DNA of 64,000 nt, taken from Phoronis australis (lineage: Eukaryota; Phoronida; Phoronidae). The stretch's first letter is position 1. Every line of letters starts with the position of its first letter. Of this stretch, positions 12,701 through 27,600 are shown piece by piece. The stretch lies in contig NMRA01000607.1 in assembly GCA_002633005.1 (NCBI GenBank), forward strand, positions 185,998 to 249,997, given 5' to 3'. The translations under genes were made by a program, and so were the position numbers. Below the pieces are notes generated by a model that was given only the letters and a program-made list of their open reading frames with translations, was not told the DNA's origin and did not search any database.

Positions 12701-13365
12701 ATGCTTTAAACTGCTAAAAGCATCGAAAACCGAGAAACTGGAAAGAGGACGATTAGTAATTGGCATGTACTGTACTGTAGACTACAGTAGTTAAAGTCGT
12801 CCCAACTAAAATGCATTTACCTATACAGAATTACTGAACCCACGGTAGTACTGAAAAACAAACTTATCACTTCATACAAGAATTTCACAAGCTGCTCGAT
12901 ATTTATCTAACGTTCAAATGCTCACTAAAAAAAAGACATGTTTCAATCTGTTAATATTGCCTAATTTTAAATTCGTCTTAAGTTTTCAAATTATCCGAAA
13001 CAGCCCGTTACAACTGAAAGCGTAGACCTCTGCAAAACGTGTGTCAGTTAAACGTTAACTGAAATTTTTCAAGAATTGACTGTGTCAGAATAAAAATTGA
13101 TTAAGTAATTATTACTGATAGTTCCCAACACTACAGATATTTTTATACATTGATAATCTCTTGACAATCTTACAGCTTAGAGCGCTGTTGGTAATCTGGC
13201 AGTGTACATGGCAATAGCTGACATGAGCCAATAGTAACCCAACTCTCGCCTCTCACTGTTGCAAGTGGTTTGCATCTCTCGCGCGCTTATCGCATAGTTT
13301 GGGAAAAATGTGAAAGGACTCTATTAGCCTGTCATGCACGTCAGCTCCCATAGTCACACGCAAGT
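9800..13365. other. no gene established; possible minus-strand promoter near 12.1-12.2 kb
   Basis: Mostly featureless AT-rich DNA. On the minus strand a TATA-like TATAAATG (12181..12188) lies next to an NRF1-like GGGCATGCGCA, with a strong donor CTG|GTAAGTATA at about 12094. This arrangement could be a 5' non-coding or short coding exon, but no following exon was identified. Confidence 0.3.
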
Positions 13366-13440
13366 GCACACGCACGCACACACATAAACACACGGGCGCA
13401 CACCCACGCAGGCGCACACATGCACACAAGCATATACGTA
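13366..13440 (+). repeat. CA/GCAC-rich low-complexity tract
   Basis: Imperfect run of CACACG, GCACAC and ACACAT units. Simple-sequence DNA with no coding content. Confidence 0.85.
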
Positions 13441-13482
13441 CATGTAAACACTACATATACGCTACACGCCGTGAACATCACT

Positions 13483-14877
13483 CCAGGGCCCGGTCTCCAA
13501 TCTCCGTACTCAGACTCATACTCATACTCGAGATTTCATACTCAAAATCGTGCTCACTGGAGTCGTACTCAAAAAAGCGTATCTAATGTCGTATTTCGAG
13601 TAGACTCCAAACGTACTCAAATCTGACTCTCATACTCGAGTTGCTATGGAACTCTTTATGATGTGAAATGCAAAATCACGCAAAGCCGCGCTGATTCATC
13701 GCTCCCTATTGGAATAGACCACCCCAAGAACTAGGCCTACATTATCGTCTGCTGTCGCTACAACTACAAGAGTATGTCTATAACGTGGAATTCTGAGTGT
13801 TCTGTAACTGTTATTCATTTTTTAGTTTCAATAAATATTCTTATGCCATTTCTTTGATACATTTGGCAATTATTAAGCTTTACTTCTTGAGTTCCTCACC
13901 CAGTCCCGAAAATGTCTTAAGAAATATGTAACAGCTTATCACATCACATCTCTGTTGCTAATTTAGTCTTGACATAAAACCCATTGCTGTGTAGGCCTAC
14001 GCTGATGTCAAACTTTGATACTGTATCTTTGTATTTTACCGGGATGTATCAAGTGAGTTGACATTTGGCACGTGAGTTAAAAAACAATACTTGTGCAGGC
14101 ATTCAGAGTTCACCAGTGGCAGTGAACGGGACGAGACGTCTACTTAGAAATCGGCAAACAAAATCTGGAATTCCATTTGGGGATTGAGGAATTATAGATG
14201 ACTAAGTTATGATGAGAAATGTACCTGACAGGGAAGCGAACTGTTTTTAACTTCCCTCCCCTCCTCGTCTTTTGGAAACCCTACAAAACGTAGGCACACA
14301 TACCGAAATAAGGGCAGCACAAACTTCTCACACGACTTTTCCCACAACTGCTTTCGACGCTTGTTATGACTCGCCGACAAGGGATTACAATGCGCCTGTT
14401 GCCAGGAATTGTAGAGGTAGAATGGCGGCCATAACATACAGTGATACGGCGAGTTAATAAGGTGAAGAATAAGAAGATTTAAGATGAAAACTATTATCTC
14501 TGAACTGAAATTGAAGTGCTGAGATACGGTAAGAGGACTTATTTTTTTAGATTTGCTGTGTTTCTTGGTTCTCTTTCGATATTTTGTTCTCTGGCTCGTA
14601 TTTATTTTCGAGTACGATTTCAAGCACACTGCCATACCAAACTTGAAATTTGAGCATAGACTCCAAATTTTTACTCAAAATCGTACTCGAAATATAGATG
14701 AGATACACTTCAGTTCGAGTACACTCGAAAACTGAGTACGTGCTCGAAATTTCGAGTACAGATTTTTCGAGTATGACATTGAATACACCAAAGCTGAGTC
14801 TGTACTCGAGTTGAGTATGAAGTGTGAGTTTGAGCATGATTCGAGTCTGAGTACGGAGATTGGAGACCGGGCCCAGG
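13483..14877. mobile_element. 1.4-kb non-autonomous TIR element with GAGTA-rich subterminal repeats
   Basis: The ends are 35-bp terminal inverted repeats (13483..13517 and 14843..14877) beginning CCWGGGCCCGGTCTCC, with one mismatch. Just inside each end the sequence is dominated by short repeats of ACTCGAG, TACTC and CGAGTA, especially 13510-13640 and 14590-14850. Such subterminal motif clusters are known as transposase-binding regions in several DNA-transposon families. The interior has no transposase frame. No clear target-site duplication was identified. Confidence 0.75.
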
Positions 14878-15647
14878 TATTCTGTCGTGATTAGCCAGCA
14901 GTCAAGACATGAATTCAGCACGCACTCAAATGCCTGCCTATTAGCAGTTATAACAGGGAGCTAATGGTCATTTTTCCAATTGTTCTCAGCGTGCACTGTA
15001 CATGTTCAAAGAAAGATTGGTATAATAAATATCAACTTCGCTGTTTTGAAGTCAATCAGAAAGAAATGCTGAACTTGTAGAAGAAATTTAAACCATACAT
15101 TTAAGCTGCGTTCCGCCCTGTCAAATGGCTTCAAAACGAAAATTACATTAGAACTTTTGTTTTCATAATATCCCGTCCCTTGGCAACATGTTATTTTCAG
15201 TAGCATCAATAACACTAAAACCACCAGCGATTCAAGCAGGTTTCGATTTCAAGGGAGTTGGGCAGCCCTAACTTTGCGAATTCTCAAATGGCGCACGAGC
15301 GCACTGCCTGGAAACTGAGGCCCATCACTGTATTACGCTGCCGATTTTAGGCCCGATTCGACTTTCATTAAATTTCGTGTCAGCAAAACAGGGCAAAATC
15401 CAGCTGTTAACCTTTTGAACTTTGACTACTAGATCCGTTAAATCTGTGAAACAAAACCAGGGGAAACATTCGCACCTCTAAGCACGTGATCCATTTTGCA
15501 CAGTGAGGAAGTAGTTTAGCTAATCAATATCGTACACATGTATCCAAAACAAGACTACAGCAGTAGGAACGGATTTGGGCGCAATCTCAAAACCAACATG
15601 GAATACACTGTATACATGTATATCATGTTGGGTTGGCATTCATCATG
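14878..15647. other. no gene recognised
   Basis: Lies downstream of the TSP1 exon on the minus strand. No minus-strand AATAAA close to 15.6 kb was obvious, so the 3' end of that gene is unresolved. Confidence 0.4.
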
Positions 15648-18600
15648 TTACTCACGAAAGCATGACGGTAGTACACAGCCCGTTAATTCCGTAGTGTTAC
15701 CGAGGCAGCGTAGACCTCCAAAGGCTGGTAGTGGGTTCGTACAGCTACGAGACCTGTTCCGAAATGTGAATCCGCAATCTCCTGAGCAGTTAGACCAGTT
15801 CGACCAATCAGACCAGCTTCCGTTGATAGGGCATGGATCGTTGTAACACGTGGATACTTCGGAGCTATTTCCAGAGCAGTTACTACCTCCGTGTTGCGGA
15901 GAAGGTTTCGAGCAATATCGTCTTCTCTCCTTGACAGAAGTGCCGCATTCCGCGGTACAGTTCGACCAAGGAGACCAACTCGTCCAATTTCCATGAACAG
16001 GACAGGATAGTTCGTTGCAAGGAGAAACAAGAAATTTCCTTCCTTCACAGTCAAATCCACCACTAGATGGCGCTGGATTTGTACAACTACGCGTGCGCAT
16101 TTGTGATCCTCCTCCACACGTTCTGTTACATGGACTCATTTCGCTCCATCCAGACCAACTCCCATTCACTGGACAAGTAAGTGTGTTGCAGAGATCTGTT
16201 TCCGAACTGTTGCCTGTGCACGTTAATCCCCCATTAGCTGGTGAAGGATTTGTACAATGCCGCGTGCGGTTTCGCGTACCCCCGCCGCAGGAAACGCTGC
16301 ACGGTGTGTAACTTGTCCATTCAGTCCATCCTCCTTGCACTAAGCGGAAATAAATGTCAAAGATAATAGCGTTTGCTTTACGAAACTGAAATAGCAGCCA
16401 TGGATGGTACTCCGAGCATGGTAGTTGAAAAGACATATTTTGAAATCAGGCGTGGGCGTTTTCCCGAAAAACCGATTCGAGTGAGCGGCGCGCTCGGAGA
16501 CTTAGGAGTAATTATATAGGTCAACAGTCAAATAAAACTCTTTGCGGCGTTCACCTAACCTGGCTCGTTTAACTAACAAATAAAATTGCTTAAAACTTAG
16601 CAGTGGGCTTAGTAAGAAGTTTCAGTTGCAGAGTCGCGTGAGCATTTTTGCTGACAGTTGTCAATTGCTTGAACATGATGAGTGTCAATTGTTGCATTTT
16701 GCAACTTTGTGGGTTATTTTGAAATACCTGAAATCTAGCTGTATAAATGGCGGGCAATATTTGTGTACAACCCAGTTCTTGATAAGGTATGTAATCTAAA
16801 CGGTACTAAACGTCCAAGCGGTTCCCTTCACGTGTCAATCACACGCGTTACATACCAGGTGGACAAGCTTGGTTTTCAGATGACAATCCAAAGCAGTGGC
16901 GACCCTCTTGGTTGTCAACGCAATCTCTGGCTCTAATTCTCGTAGCAGACGTTAAGCCACAGTCCGACCAGTTACTCCATTCTGTCCATTTACCGTATAT
17001 GTGCTCCGTAAAAATGCTTATACCCGCTGAAATGCATACGTGTAAATATAAACCTACATGTTACGGATATACATGCATCTTATACTAGGAAAAGACTTCA
17101 GTGAATTTCTTTGACCAGTTTTTGCACCTGAATTGAGCAGCCATCGGCAGGGTGATTCGTAGTGATATGCAACCGACGCCATAAATCACCGATGTCGATA
17201 CATTGGTTTTCAGACCCAAACAGGTGATGATGACCGAGATAGAACCAAGGTCACCATCATATTTTGAGGTCTCAAAACCAGTATATTGACGGAGTTTAAA
17301 AGTCAATTAATGTTTAGGCTTTCGATCGTATGTCTCAATTACTAGTTCGGACATTCAGCTACCTGCTTTTGCTCAAAACGTCGTGAAGCAAACTTGAATA
17401 AAATAATCTCAAGGAGATTATGCGAATGGAAAAACCAACAGTCGATTATATTTTTGGAAAAGTAGACAACAACACAGTCGACAAATATCATTTAGCAGTA
17501 CAAAAGAAATATTGCTAACTACGTTTCTACACGCACCGTGTACATGCGTTAACGTTCCCGCAAATACACTGTGTTGAAAGTTGGTCTGACAGTGAACATT
17601 TTAGCCTTTGAAATCACTCCTTGTGTTTCATGTCGGAAAGGCTTAGAAGGGTTTGTGTTTTACGGTTATATGTATTTATAAATAAACGTAATGTTGGTTT
17701 CCGAATAACATGACAAGAATTACCATACGTCCGTCACTCGTGGTCAAAGCGAAATGCTGCACCAGACCTTTTGACCCGGAAGCTAGGATACCGTGATAGA
17801 CTTTGGGCCTGTTCCAAGAAACTGACTTGAGTTCATTTTTACTGAAGTATAAGATTTGCCTAACTTCCAAACTTTGAAACTTCCACATTTGGAAATTTAG
17901 TCAAAATTAAGACAAAACTTAGGCCATACACTTAAGTCAAACTTAAGATCTCTTTCTTAATTTGGTTTTGAGACAAATTTAACTTTAATTTTAAAATTTA
18001 ATAAAATTTAAGATTTGTCTTAGCTTAGTCAGTTTTGTTGGAGCTGGCTCCTTGTCTTTACGCATTAACAACAACTAAAAAATTCAAAATATTTGAAGCG
18101 GTCATGAGCCCGTCTCATAAAAAATCAAAACACTTTTGATTTAGACCGCTAATTGTTATGCAATTGGTTTCCACTTGCCCCTTACCAAAATTGGACTTCA
18201 AAATGACTATCTTTTCCTTATTGCTTGCGATATGTCAGTACAAGCCTGCGTGTTTCACCGTGTCATTGTTTGCACCGAAAAGCTTGTAACCCGTGACAAA
18301 CCGACAATTCTTTAGAAGCGCATAAATTTTCTTCTCACCTGAGTTATGGTCAAATTCAGTGACACGAAAAATTAAGCCGTAAGTTGCCTGAATCAAAAGT
18401 TGACTTCTTGGACCGTGCTTAGTTACATACAATGTAATTACTTTAACCATTATGGCTTTGATTATAATGCTGAAAATGCTGAAAATGCTCAGCGCTACCT
18501 ACCGTAATAAGGATATCCATAGACCTCTAAACGCATTATCATTGGCAAGCCAACATCAAGTGGTTTGACTTTAACGTGCTGAACTACGGTTGGAGTAGAT

Positions 18601-21600
18601 AGTTTCTGTACTGTCAGGTCATTGGGATTTGAATTCCCGAGGAACTGGTTTTAATAGAAAACAATACAGAACATTAAAAACCTGGCAACGAAGGTTTCTG
18701 TAAGTAAATTCGGAACATGTAGTTCACATTATGGTAATATGATTTAGCTTCAGCATCGTTAATAAACCTGGAACAGCACATTATACAAAACTGTTAGTGT
18801 TTAAACCACCCGAATAACAACTATTACTAACCTCCTTGCAACTGGAATTGCCGGCAGTTTCCTTGAAGCACACAAAATCCGTCCCATTCTGTGATACGTA
18901 AAATTGATAAGAAGTCACCCAAGCTCTATTTCTACCACAGGAGCCACCCTGAAAGATTCGTTGCTACGGTGAACAAGGATTATTGCACGTGCACTGATAC
19001 GCCATTAAATGTAACAATTTTGTAAAATGTAAAATAACGTAGAAAATAATTCTGAAACTAAATAAGGCGATCCACATCCTCTCAAGGCCACTTTTGTTTG
19101 GACAAATGAAGAATATGTATAGGCAAATAAAACAACAATCTATTAACTGAAATTTTCGGATAATGGAAAAAAAACTCCAATACCCCAGGACCCCTCACAG
19201 ACTCAAAAGAGAACAATTTGGGATAGATAAACTTAACACTCTTGAACCCAATGGATTGAACGTAAAGACGCCTTAAATCATATCCTTTACTTTTTTCCTC
19301 AACATTGTATCATATTCATTACGCCATACTGTATATCAGATGTCAATTGTCATGTAGTGTTTGACTTTACTTTATTTCTGTTTCTGTTGGCAAAAGAATG
19401 TTATTATATCCGAAAATTTCAGTTGATCCATTACCGTTGTTTTATTTGCCTATATGTAAAATGTAATAGTTGTTACATTTTACATCATTGTTACATTTAC
19501 ATGTACGTTGCTAGGTCACTCCAGGTTGTTACAATTCATGTCGAATGTACACGCGAAAAATGTACCATTGTTACATTTTACGAAAGTGACGTCATATTTC
19601 ATGAGTTTGCGTCGTATTTGTCACACGGAAAAAGCTTCACACACTAAACGTCTTCTTTCTCGGAATGTCAGAATGAAAATGTGTCAAATGTGCAAGCTCA
19701 AGTTTATAGAAGTGTCCCTAAGTGCTTTCCATTTTATAACACAATTAGTTTCTTGGTGTAGTCAAAAATGTGTCTCTTACAGTTTCAACTGCAGACGGAA
19801 GGAGTTTCCAGGATCAGGTAACATTTTTTGTTGTTAAAACGTTCTTGCAATCTTCGTGGGTGCTCACAGTAGACGCATTTCCGTTGATAAGCACAACAGA
19901 AATAATGACATCGTATGTTAGCTAATATTTATCTTATTTTTTCTGGAACAAACTACCATAACAAATCTTTACGAAGAATTCACTTTTGAAAGCCAATTTG
20001 ATAGAAAAACACTCCCGTTTATTCCACGATAGCTTTATTTATTTCAGCCATTGTTTTATTGCCTTGGAGTCATCTGCAGTAATTTCCCTGCTCCAAACAA
20101 AAGGAGCGAGACCAAAGTTTCTGATGGCGACGGGTTTTGTCTACCATCTTAGTTGTGAGGGAAGGAAATAAAAGCACGCATTTATTTCCAGGCAGGTTGG
20201 CAGATATTTACCAGTGCAACAGCAGAAATTCGCTTTTGAGAAGCGCGAGCCAATAGTTTAAAAATGTAGCGGCATAGCAACGTGTTTTAAACAGCTTACA
20301 GTCTGAAAGACATATCATTTTTCCTATGATGCCAAACCCTTCGGAGTAGTGGTGGTTGCAACAGATCAGACCGTGACGTGTACATGTGTACGTAAAAATG
20401 GGAGGTCCAGCTGGGGAAATAGAAAAATATTTCGGCACTCTGAAAGGACATCATCATTTTGCTCAAACAGGGTTAAGGTCGTTAGTTTAAATGACCAATA
20501 GTCCAAAAAAAGTTGACTGTCGGCCTTTCGGGCTACAAAAACATGCACTTTCTCTTTCCATTATCTTTTATGATAAAATTTCAATTGAAATTGCTATTTT
20601 GTCAATGTTCGTTAGTTCGAAGGACATATAAGTAAGAGATTGGACATTCTACTATCAATGGGCGTGAACCCCTTTCTAATTTTTGTGTTGCAGCTCGTTC
20701 TCAACAACACTCGTGGTTGCAGGCAGATTGAGGAATTAGGTATATCAACCCTTTAGGGCTGTTCCAGCAAAATCTGTATGGGAGGGGGGGAAAGGCACTT
20801 TTATTTCGTACCCACCGCCCGTATTTTTCATTTATTTCTCCAACCCATGACCCATAATTTTTTAATTATTTTTAATAGGTTAAAATATGAAATCCAACAC
20901 TTGCAAACAAATTGCCTCCAGGAGGACCTGTTAAGAACTTAGATGACTGACAGACAAGAACTAGTTGTCTTGTCCAATATTGTCAAAAACTAAAGTAGCC
21001 TGTGAGCAATACTTTTGGCAGCCACCAGGTGTCTCTGTTCACCATGTGTCTATAATTTCAATGAACATTTTTTTCATTTATAAGGATCTATGAATCTCAA
21101 ACTGTCTCCACGAACTCTTCTATACTTCTATGTCAAGTGAATATTGGAACTTGTTTATCTTACTCCTCATACTTTTTATTTAAAAATCATCAATTTTCTT
21201 ATATGTGTTAACACCAGTTCAGTGTTGCATAACTTTTCAATTCAATAGGACTGCAGACATACAGTTGGCTCAAATCAAGTTGCCCATGACTTGATTAATG
21301 GCTTAGTGAACATATTGCACTCTGTTCACTGGCAATATGGGCTTTTTTGTATTTGGATAAGTTAGGACAATTACATTTTTTTGAGTTTTTACGGCTGAAG
21401 TAACCAACCTATCCACATTAACAGATCAAAAAATACCACCCATTTTTAATGCTTCACTTCATACAGTAACGACCACCCATAATTTGAGGTTTTTTCTGAA
21501 GACCACCACCAATGAATTTTTATTTCTACTGCCGTCACCCCCCTCCCACACGGATTTTACTGGAACAGCCCTTAGCTAAATTGCATAAAAAGCGCATATT

Positions 21601-24600
21601 AAACATCGCTGACTTCGACACTGGCCGTTTTTGCTCCGTCCCACCTTCAATGAAGCCCAGTTCAAATCACTCAATTAAATCACTGTGTTCTATGAATATT
21701 GGGTTCCGTTGCTCATAAAATTGTTCTGTGTTTTGTACGTAACCAGAGTTTCTAACAACACGGTGACCCCAGCCATTGCCGACTCGTCACCAGTTCTAGA
21801 AAAATGTCTGCATCCAGAGTTCAGCTTAACGCATTTTTGAACTTACGCATCATCGTGTAGCGGGCCCCAGGAGTGCTTTCCACAAGGGACAAAATAACAA
21901 CACAATGGGCATCTTCACGTTTACATGAAAGTCGCAAGTAAATGATTACAGTCTGAAGTCAGTTCTTCATGGCAAACTAGAGAAGGATATAGTTATATTT
22001 TCAAATAACGTGCTTGTCGCTAGTTCAGAAATTTTTGAAATTGGCACACGTCTAAACAATATTTTAAGTCTCGACCTCCTCCTTCACAAAAGTAGGCCTA
22101 CTCTGCATTCACATCTGTCAAAACCTTCCTCACAATATCGTTAAGGCTGAACATAGGAATCTCTTTAAAATCCTTTTGAAATAGCAATCGTTGTCCATTA
22201 TGGGAAGCCCGGTAAAAACATTGAACCGTAAATGAGATGATTTTTAAATCTTTGTCATCCATGATGTATTAGCACATTTCTAGACATGTATTGTGTATAT
22301 TGCAATGTGCCCTCGTTAAATAAATTGAAAAATTAAAATAATAACAATAGTAGTAGTAGTAATAGTAGTAATAGTAATGTAGTAGTAATAAAAATGATAA
22401 TGGGTAGCCGAATTCATGCCCTCTCAGCGCGAGGGGCATTCCTACACAAGAGGTATAGCAAAAGTGCCACCCAAAAGGGCATTTTTTCACAGCAAACAGT
22501 ACTCTCCAAAATTACTCTCTAAGTAGGTCACATTTTATCACAGCCCACTCTCTAAATGCGTAGGTATCCAAATTTTCAGACAGCACACCTCAGTCAAAAA
22601 TATTCGAGTACCCCCGGGAGTGTCAGATACCACTTGTTCGTGATTTTAGTCGTATTCTTTGCAGTATGACTTTGGTTTCGTAAAATGTAACAATGACACA
22701 TTTCTCGTATGCACATTCGACGTAAAATGTAACAACTTGTTACATTTACATTTTAACAGAGGCCTAGCAACGTAAAATGTAACAATGACGTAACAGGTAA
22801 GAGTTGTTACATTTTTTCAAAATAGTTACATTATACGGCGTATCAGTGCATCCCAAATGTGAAGTGAATATTCTCACAATGACATCGCATTATCACGCTG
22901 AACAATGCACCTGACGTCATGCAACAACCAAACTCATCCAGCGGATAATGTTGAAGGTATACATTACATGTATATAGATAAATAGATAGGCAGGCAGGCA
23001 AGCAGGCAGGTAGGTAGATAGATAGAGAGAGAGGGGGGAGAGGGGGAGACGACACGACTATACTCGCAAGCCAGGTGGACAACGCGTAGCGCGAGGTCCA
23101 CCATATTGATGATGAACGCTTTGTAAATAAAAGCACAGTGGCCGGGGAATAAACTTTTAAAATTTTAAATACTAGCGAGATTATAAATTATAGGTAACAT
23201 AAAGCAACATAAACCTGTGACCCGCGCATTGTTTAAACGGCCATATAAGCCATTACAAAGACATAAGTCCTAATGCTTTGGCTGAAATTCTCACGGAGTA
23301 CTGCTGGGGCCTGAGAAGAGATTTTGCCGGCTCAATCAAAAAGACAATCACTGAAATGTTTTAGAAAATGGTATTAAACAGTGATTAACCCTTTTCGTCG
23401 TCATAATTGTATAGTGCCTATTTTTTCAGTTGGTTGTAAAGCGACTAGACGATCAGCTGTCAAGGGGCCGCTCTCCGGTGCGCCATAACACCACTGCATT
23501 CCCAAAGTTTTTAGTACGGTTCTAAACATTCCTTGACCCGACGCCACTTGATTTATTCTAACAAAAAGATTTGAGGCACACGCTCGAGTAAAACACTTGA
23601 ACATTAAGTACAAAAAAGTAATAGAAATCCATGGAGATTGATGAGCATGCAAACAGCAATATGCGTACATGTAAAACGGTCGCCATGCAACAGTTGACCA
23701 ATTGGAACTGTACTTGTTTGTGTACATGTGCATATTCGGAATTGAGGGCATAGGTCAGTTTGAATAAAAGCTGGGAGCAAAATTTTGCAAAACGATAGAG
23801 TTATAGATATGTTAACATTGAGTATTTCAATGAAAAAAGAAGAATGCACAGCACCAAAAACTCCCTGCACTGGTTTTGTAAGACACACATACAGTGTATA
23901 CATCAATTAGCCGCGTGAGCCTGTGAACACCACTGCCGGAAGGTCGAAGTATGCATTGATTTTGCACAGACCGGATTTCCCAAAAGGTGATTGGAGTGTT
24001 TATTTCAGGTTATACCAAAGAATAATAACTACATCTTTATGCAGACGTTTTTCAGAAAAAATAAAACGCACCTGTAAGGGGTGCTAAGTGTCTCAAGGAA
24101 AATTACTTCAGTGATACGCTACTTTTCTTGTCTTAGTACCTAATTCATCTTTGCGTGGTGAACTGGTAATTTATACAGTTTGAAACGACATGGTCTCACA
24201 GTAAAACAACCCGCCGCGGAACTAGAGTTGGTGCTCGCACTATGGCGTGCTCAAGCGGAAAATGTGCAACTGGGCATGGATGTCGACTGATTTATATGAG
24301 GAAATTGTATGTTATAATATTACCTCCGTTAAGTTAAAGAGTTATTCCCGCAAGTCTCTCGCCAGTGTCTAACATTTTGAGACGTGTCCCAGGGGGTGGG
24401 CGAAGTAAGTTTAACTATTTTACGAAGGCAGAGTTTAACATTCTAGGTTCCTAAACTATACGTGTAGCGGACTGTAGAACGCAAAAACACAACTCGCGTA
24501 CCTGCAAACACTGTTCAGATGCTCCTATACACGGGATCACAAAAAACGACCCATTCACACAAAAACACGGCCACGGACTCACATCCATTTAGAAACACGA

Positions 24601-27600
24601 CACACAGACCGACAGACACGTATAAAAAGTAGAAATCGACTTCGACAGCTGCGTAATAGGTGCAAAATTAAATAGATGTACATGTATAATTTTGATCACA
24701 AGTTTGTCTGTAATGTGACACGAGTGTGAATTGGAAATATTAAACAATATTTGAACTGCTTATTGTTCAAAAAATGATTGGCGTCCAAAATCTTTTTGTA
24801 TCATCAATTCTTAGTTTTGACCTTGAAAGTAGCGAATTTCTTTAATTTTTTTGGTTTCTTCTTTAAATGAAAATTTACTTGATTTGTTCAAGCAGTAAAA
24901 AGAACATTAGAAATGTGTTACAGCATCAGTGCTGCAGTGGAGCTTAGGTGAACGTACCTGTAGGCGCAGCCAACCACCTTTGGCATTTGAACGTAGCGCC
25001 TACGCACCGTAAATTACGTTTAGTGCTCAAAGTGATACGGTAGGCTTTGGGCGCCTACTTACCTCTAATTTTACCACTACAGCCCTGTGTAGCATACCTT
25101 GAATTATATGCCTCTTGTAAAAGTTAGCTTAAATTTTAATTTGGTACTAAAACAACACGTTTTAGGCAAAAGTGTACATGAAAATGGCCCTTTCTGTGAA
25201 GTAATAATCACTATTGCGCGCTACTTATCTGGGTAGCCAATGAGTCGGCATGCTTTATCGGTGTGAACCGTGTTCGGCGATCCGTGTGTCATGTTTTTTA
25301 AATGAATATGAGTCTGTGGCCGTGTTTTTGGGTGAATGATTGGTGAATGATGAGTTTATCTGTGCCCTTAACCATCAAATTCCTGCACGTTTCCACTGGT
25401 TTATAAGAGAATTGAATGTGCCTCACCATTGTACCAATAGATGTCAGTACCCATGCGATGCCAAGGTCAATTTTTACAAAGCTTTCAGATGTTCCTTGAG
25501 CTGGGTTCCAGCCGCTCCCACCAAAATCAATAGTACACTTTTCGGAGAAGGTCGACGAGTAGAAGAATGCGTTAGTGGGTAGGTCAACCAAGGTCCTCGG
25601 TCTCATCTCTGAAACATTAGAAACAACAACGCCGTCTTTGAAGCCAATTTATTGGATTCTTCCCACGAAAAGACGACACTTAATGTTAATAAATAAATCA
25701 AATTGATGCTGGAAAGCCGTGCAGTGACCGACGGATGTAAGAATATTAAAGTGTAAAAATAGTAATTAAAATAAAACGACGAGCGTCTGTATCATACCCT
25801 TGACAAACGGCGCAGCTAATGTTGCAATTCTCTCTGTTTAGATGGATAAAAACGAAATTCAAAATAAGCACGCCTTTTCACTCCGTTTGATGTAAATTTT
25901 ACAGAATTGTGCCCCAGGCTGACAGAACAGGGTTGAAAGGGAGAATCATTTATTTTTGTAATAAAAGCTTATAATTTCTTAGAAAAGTCGTTTTAAAATA
26001 TAGTTATCATTTAGGTCATTTAGATACGTCTTTTATGTGTACACACACATCGACATGTGTGCGTGTGTGTGAGTGTCTGCGTGCGTGCGTGCGTGCTCGT
26101 AATGAATGATTGCATGAGTTGTGATGTCAACGTGCTGGCACCATTAAATTTTTGTACGGATTCGACTACTGCAGCTACCCCTAATTGCCATTTTATTCTA
26201 AATAAGGGATGTTTTGTTTGAAGGAAGAGCAGTTCCGGATGATACTTAAAGAACCGATTGTCGGTTTTCATTGAAACTTGAAACAGAGGTATGTGATGAG
26301 ATTTTCCGGCACCTTCAGATTTTCGGGCGGATTCTCCTACTGCGGCGCCTCTAGTGGCAATTTTGTGTGAGATTGTTCCCGAATGATATTTAGAGCAACG
26401 AGTGAAGGATTTCAATAAAAGTTAACCTATGCATGTAGGTTTGTGATGACATTGTGGCGGCAACATTGAATTTTCGGGTGGATTCGTCTACTGCAGCACC
26501 TCCTAGTGGCCTTTTCCTTCACAACAAGGGGATTTCAAGTTTTGTTTGGGTGATGCCCGTTTCCGGATTATATCATAGATTATTGTACTATAGTCTATGA
26601 TTATATATAGAGAACTGGGAGAAGATTTTCCATAAACCTGAAGCAGCGAAATGTGATGGAAATGCGCCAGCACCATTGATTTTTGTCCGGATTCAACGAC
26701 AGGAGCATTTCCTTGTTGTCATTTTGATTTCGACATGGGGCTTTCCATGTGTTGTTTCGATGGGCAGTGTCTGTTGGTGATATTCAGAGAAACACACTGT
26801 ACTGAGAAATGTATTGTCAAATCGCTGACACCATTTCATTTTCGTGCCAATTCGATCAATGTTGCACCTCCTAGAGGCCATTTTGAATTAGAGCATTTTC
26901 GGATGATATCTCAGTAGAGATCCAATTTGCGACGTTTAAGAAACTCGACACTCTACAACTGCAGCTCCTCCTAGTGGCCATGTTGTGTGAGATTATCCGT
27001 AAAGAATCAAGTGAAGGATTTTAATGAAGGTTGACAGAGAGGTTTATGATGTTAATGCTCTGGCTCCATTAAATTTTACGGCAGATTTCATATCTGAGGT
27101 ACAGTGTACACCCTAGTGGTCATTTGGTTCCCAACAAGAAACTTTACAGATACTGTATGGAGAAAAGCGTGCCCGTATGAAACCTAGAGAACCAATTGAC
27201 AGGTACCAATGAAATGTAACAAAAAATGAGGAGCTGTTTTGGGAAAAGCGATTCCAAATGATATCAAGAGAACTAAATGACGGATTTCACTAAAACTTGA
27301 TACAGACGTTATTAGCTCACTTGCACTATTTGATTTTCGGATGCATTCTACCACTACAGCACCTCACGGTGGTTTTTCGGGTAAGAGTATTCCCGATGGA
27401 CAGTTTCAATGAAACTTGACGCACAAGTATTTGTGATGTCAATGTGCCTTCCACATTAACATAATTTGGCGGATACGAATACTGCAGCACCTCCTAGTGA
27501 TCATTTTGTTCTGGAGGAGTTCCATGTGATGTTTGGGGTAGAATGATTTTGCATGATGTCAAAAACTGATTGAACGATGTCAAGAAAACTTGACACGAAC

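Noticed and set aside
14207-14921. Overlapping frames of 124-142 codons on the minus strand
   Set aside because: They lie within the TIR element and follow its GAGTA/TACTC repeats; no domain.
19357-19837. Overlapping plus-strand frames of 96 and 109 codons
   Set aside because: They cover the GTAAAATGTAACAA repeat and have no domain or splice support.
26020-26415. 131-codon minus-strand frame with a repeated motif
   Set aside because: It is a reading of the CTCF-like tandem repeat and the GTGC microsatellite, not a conserved frame.
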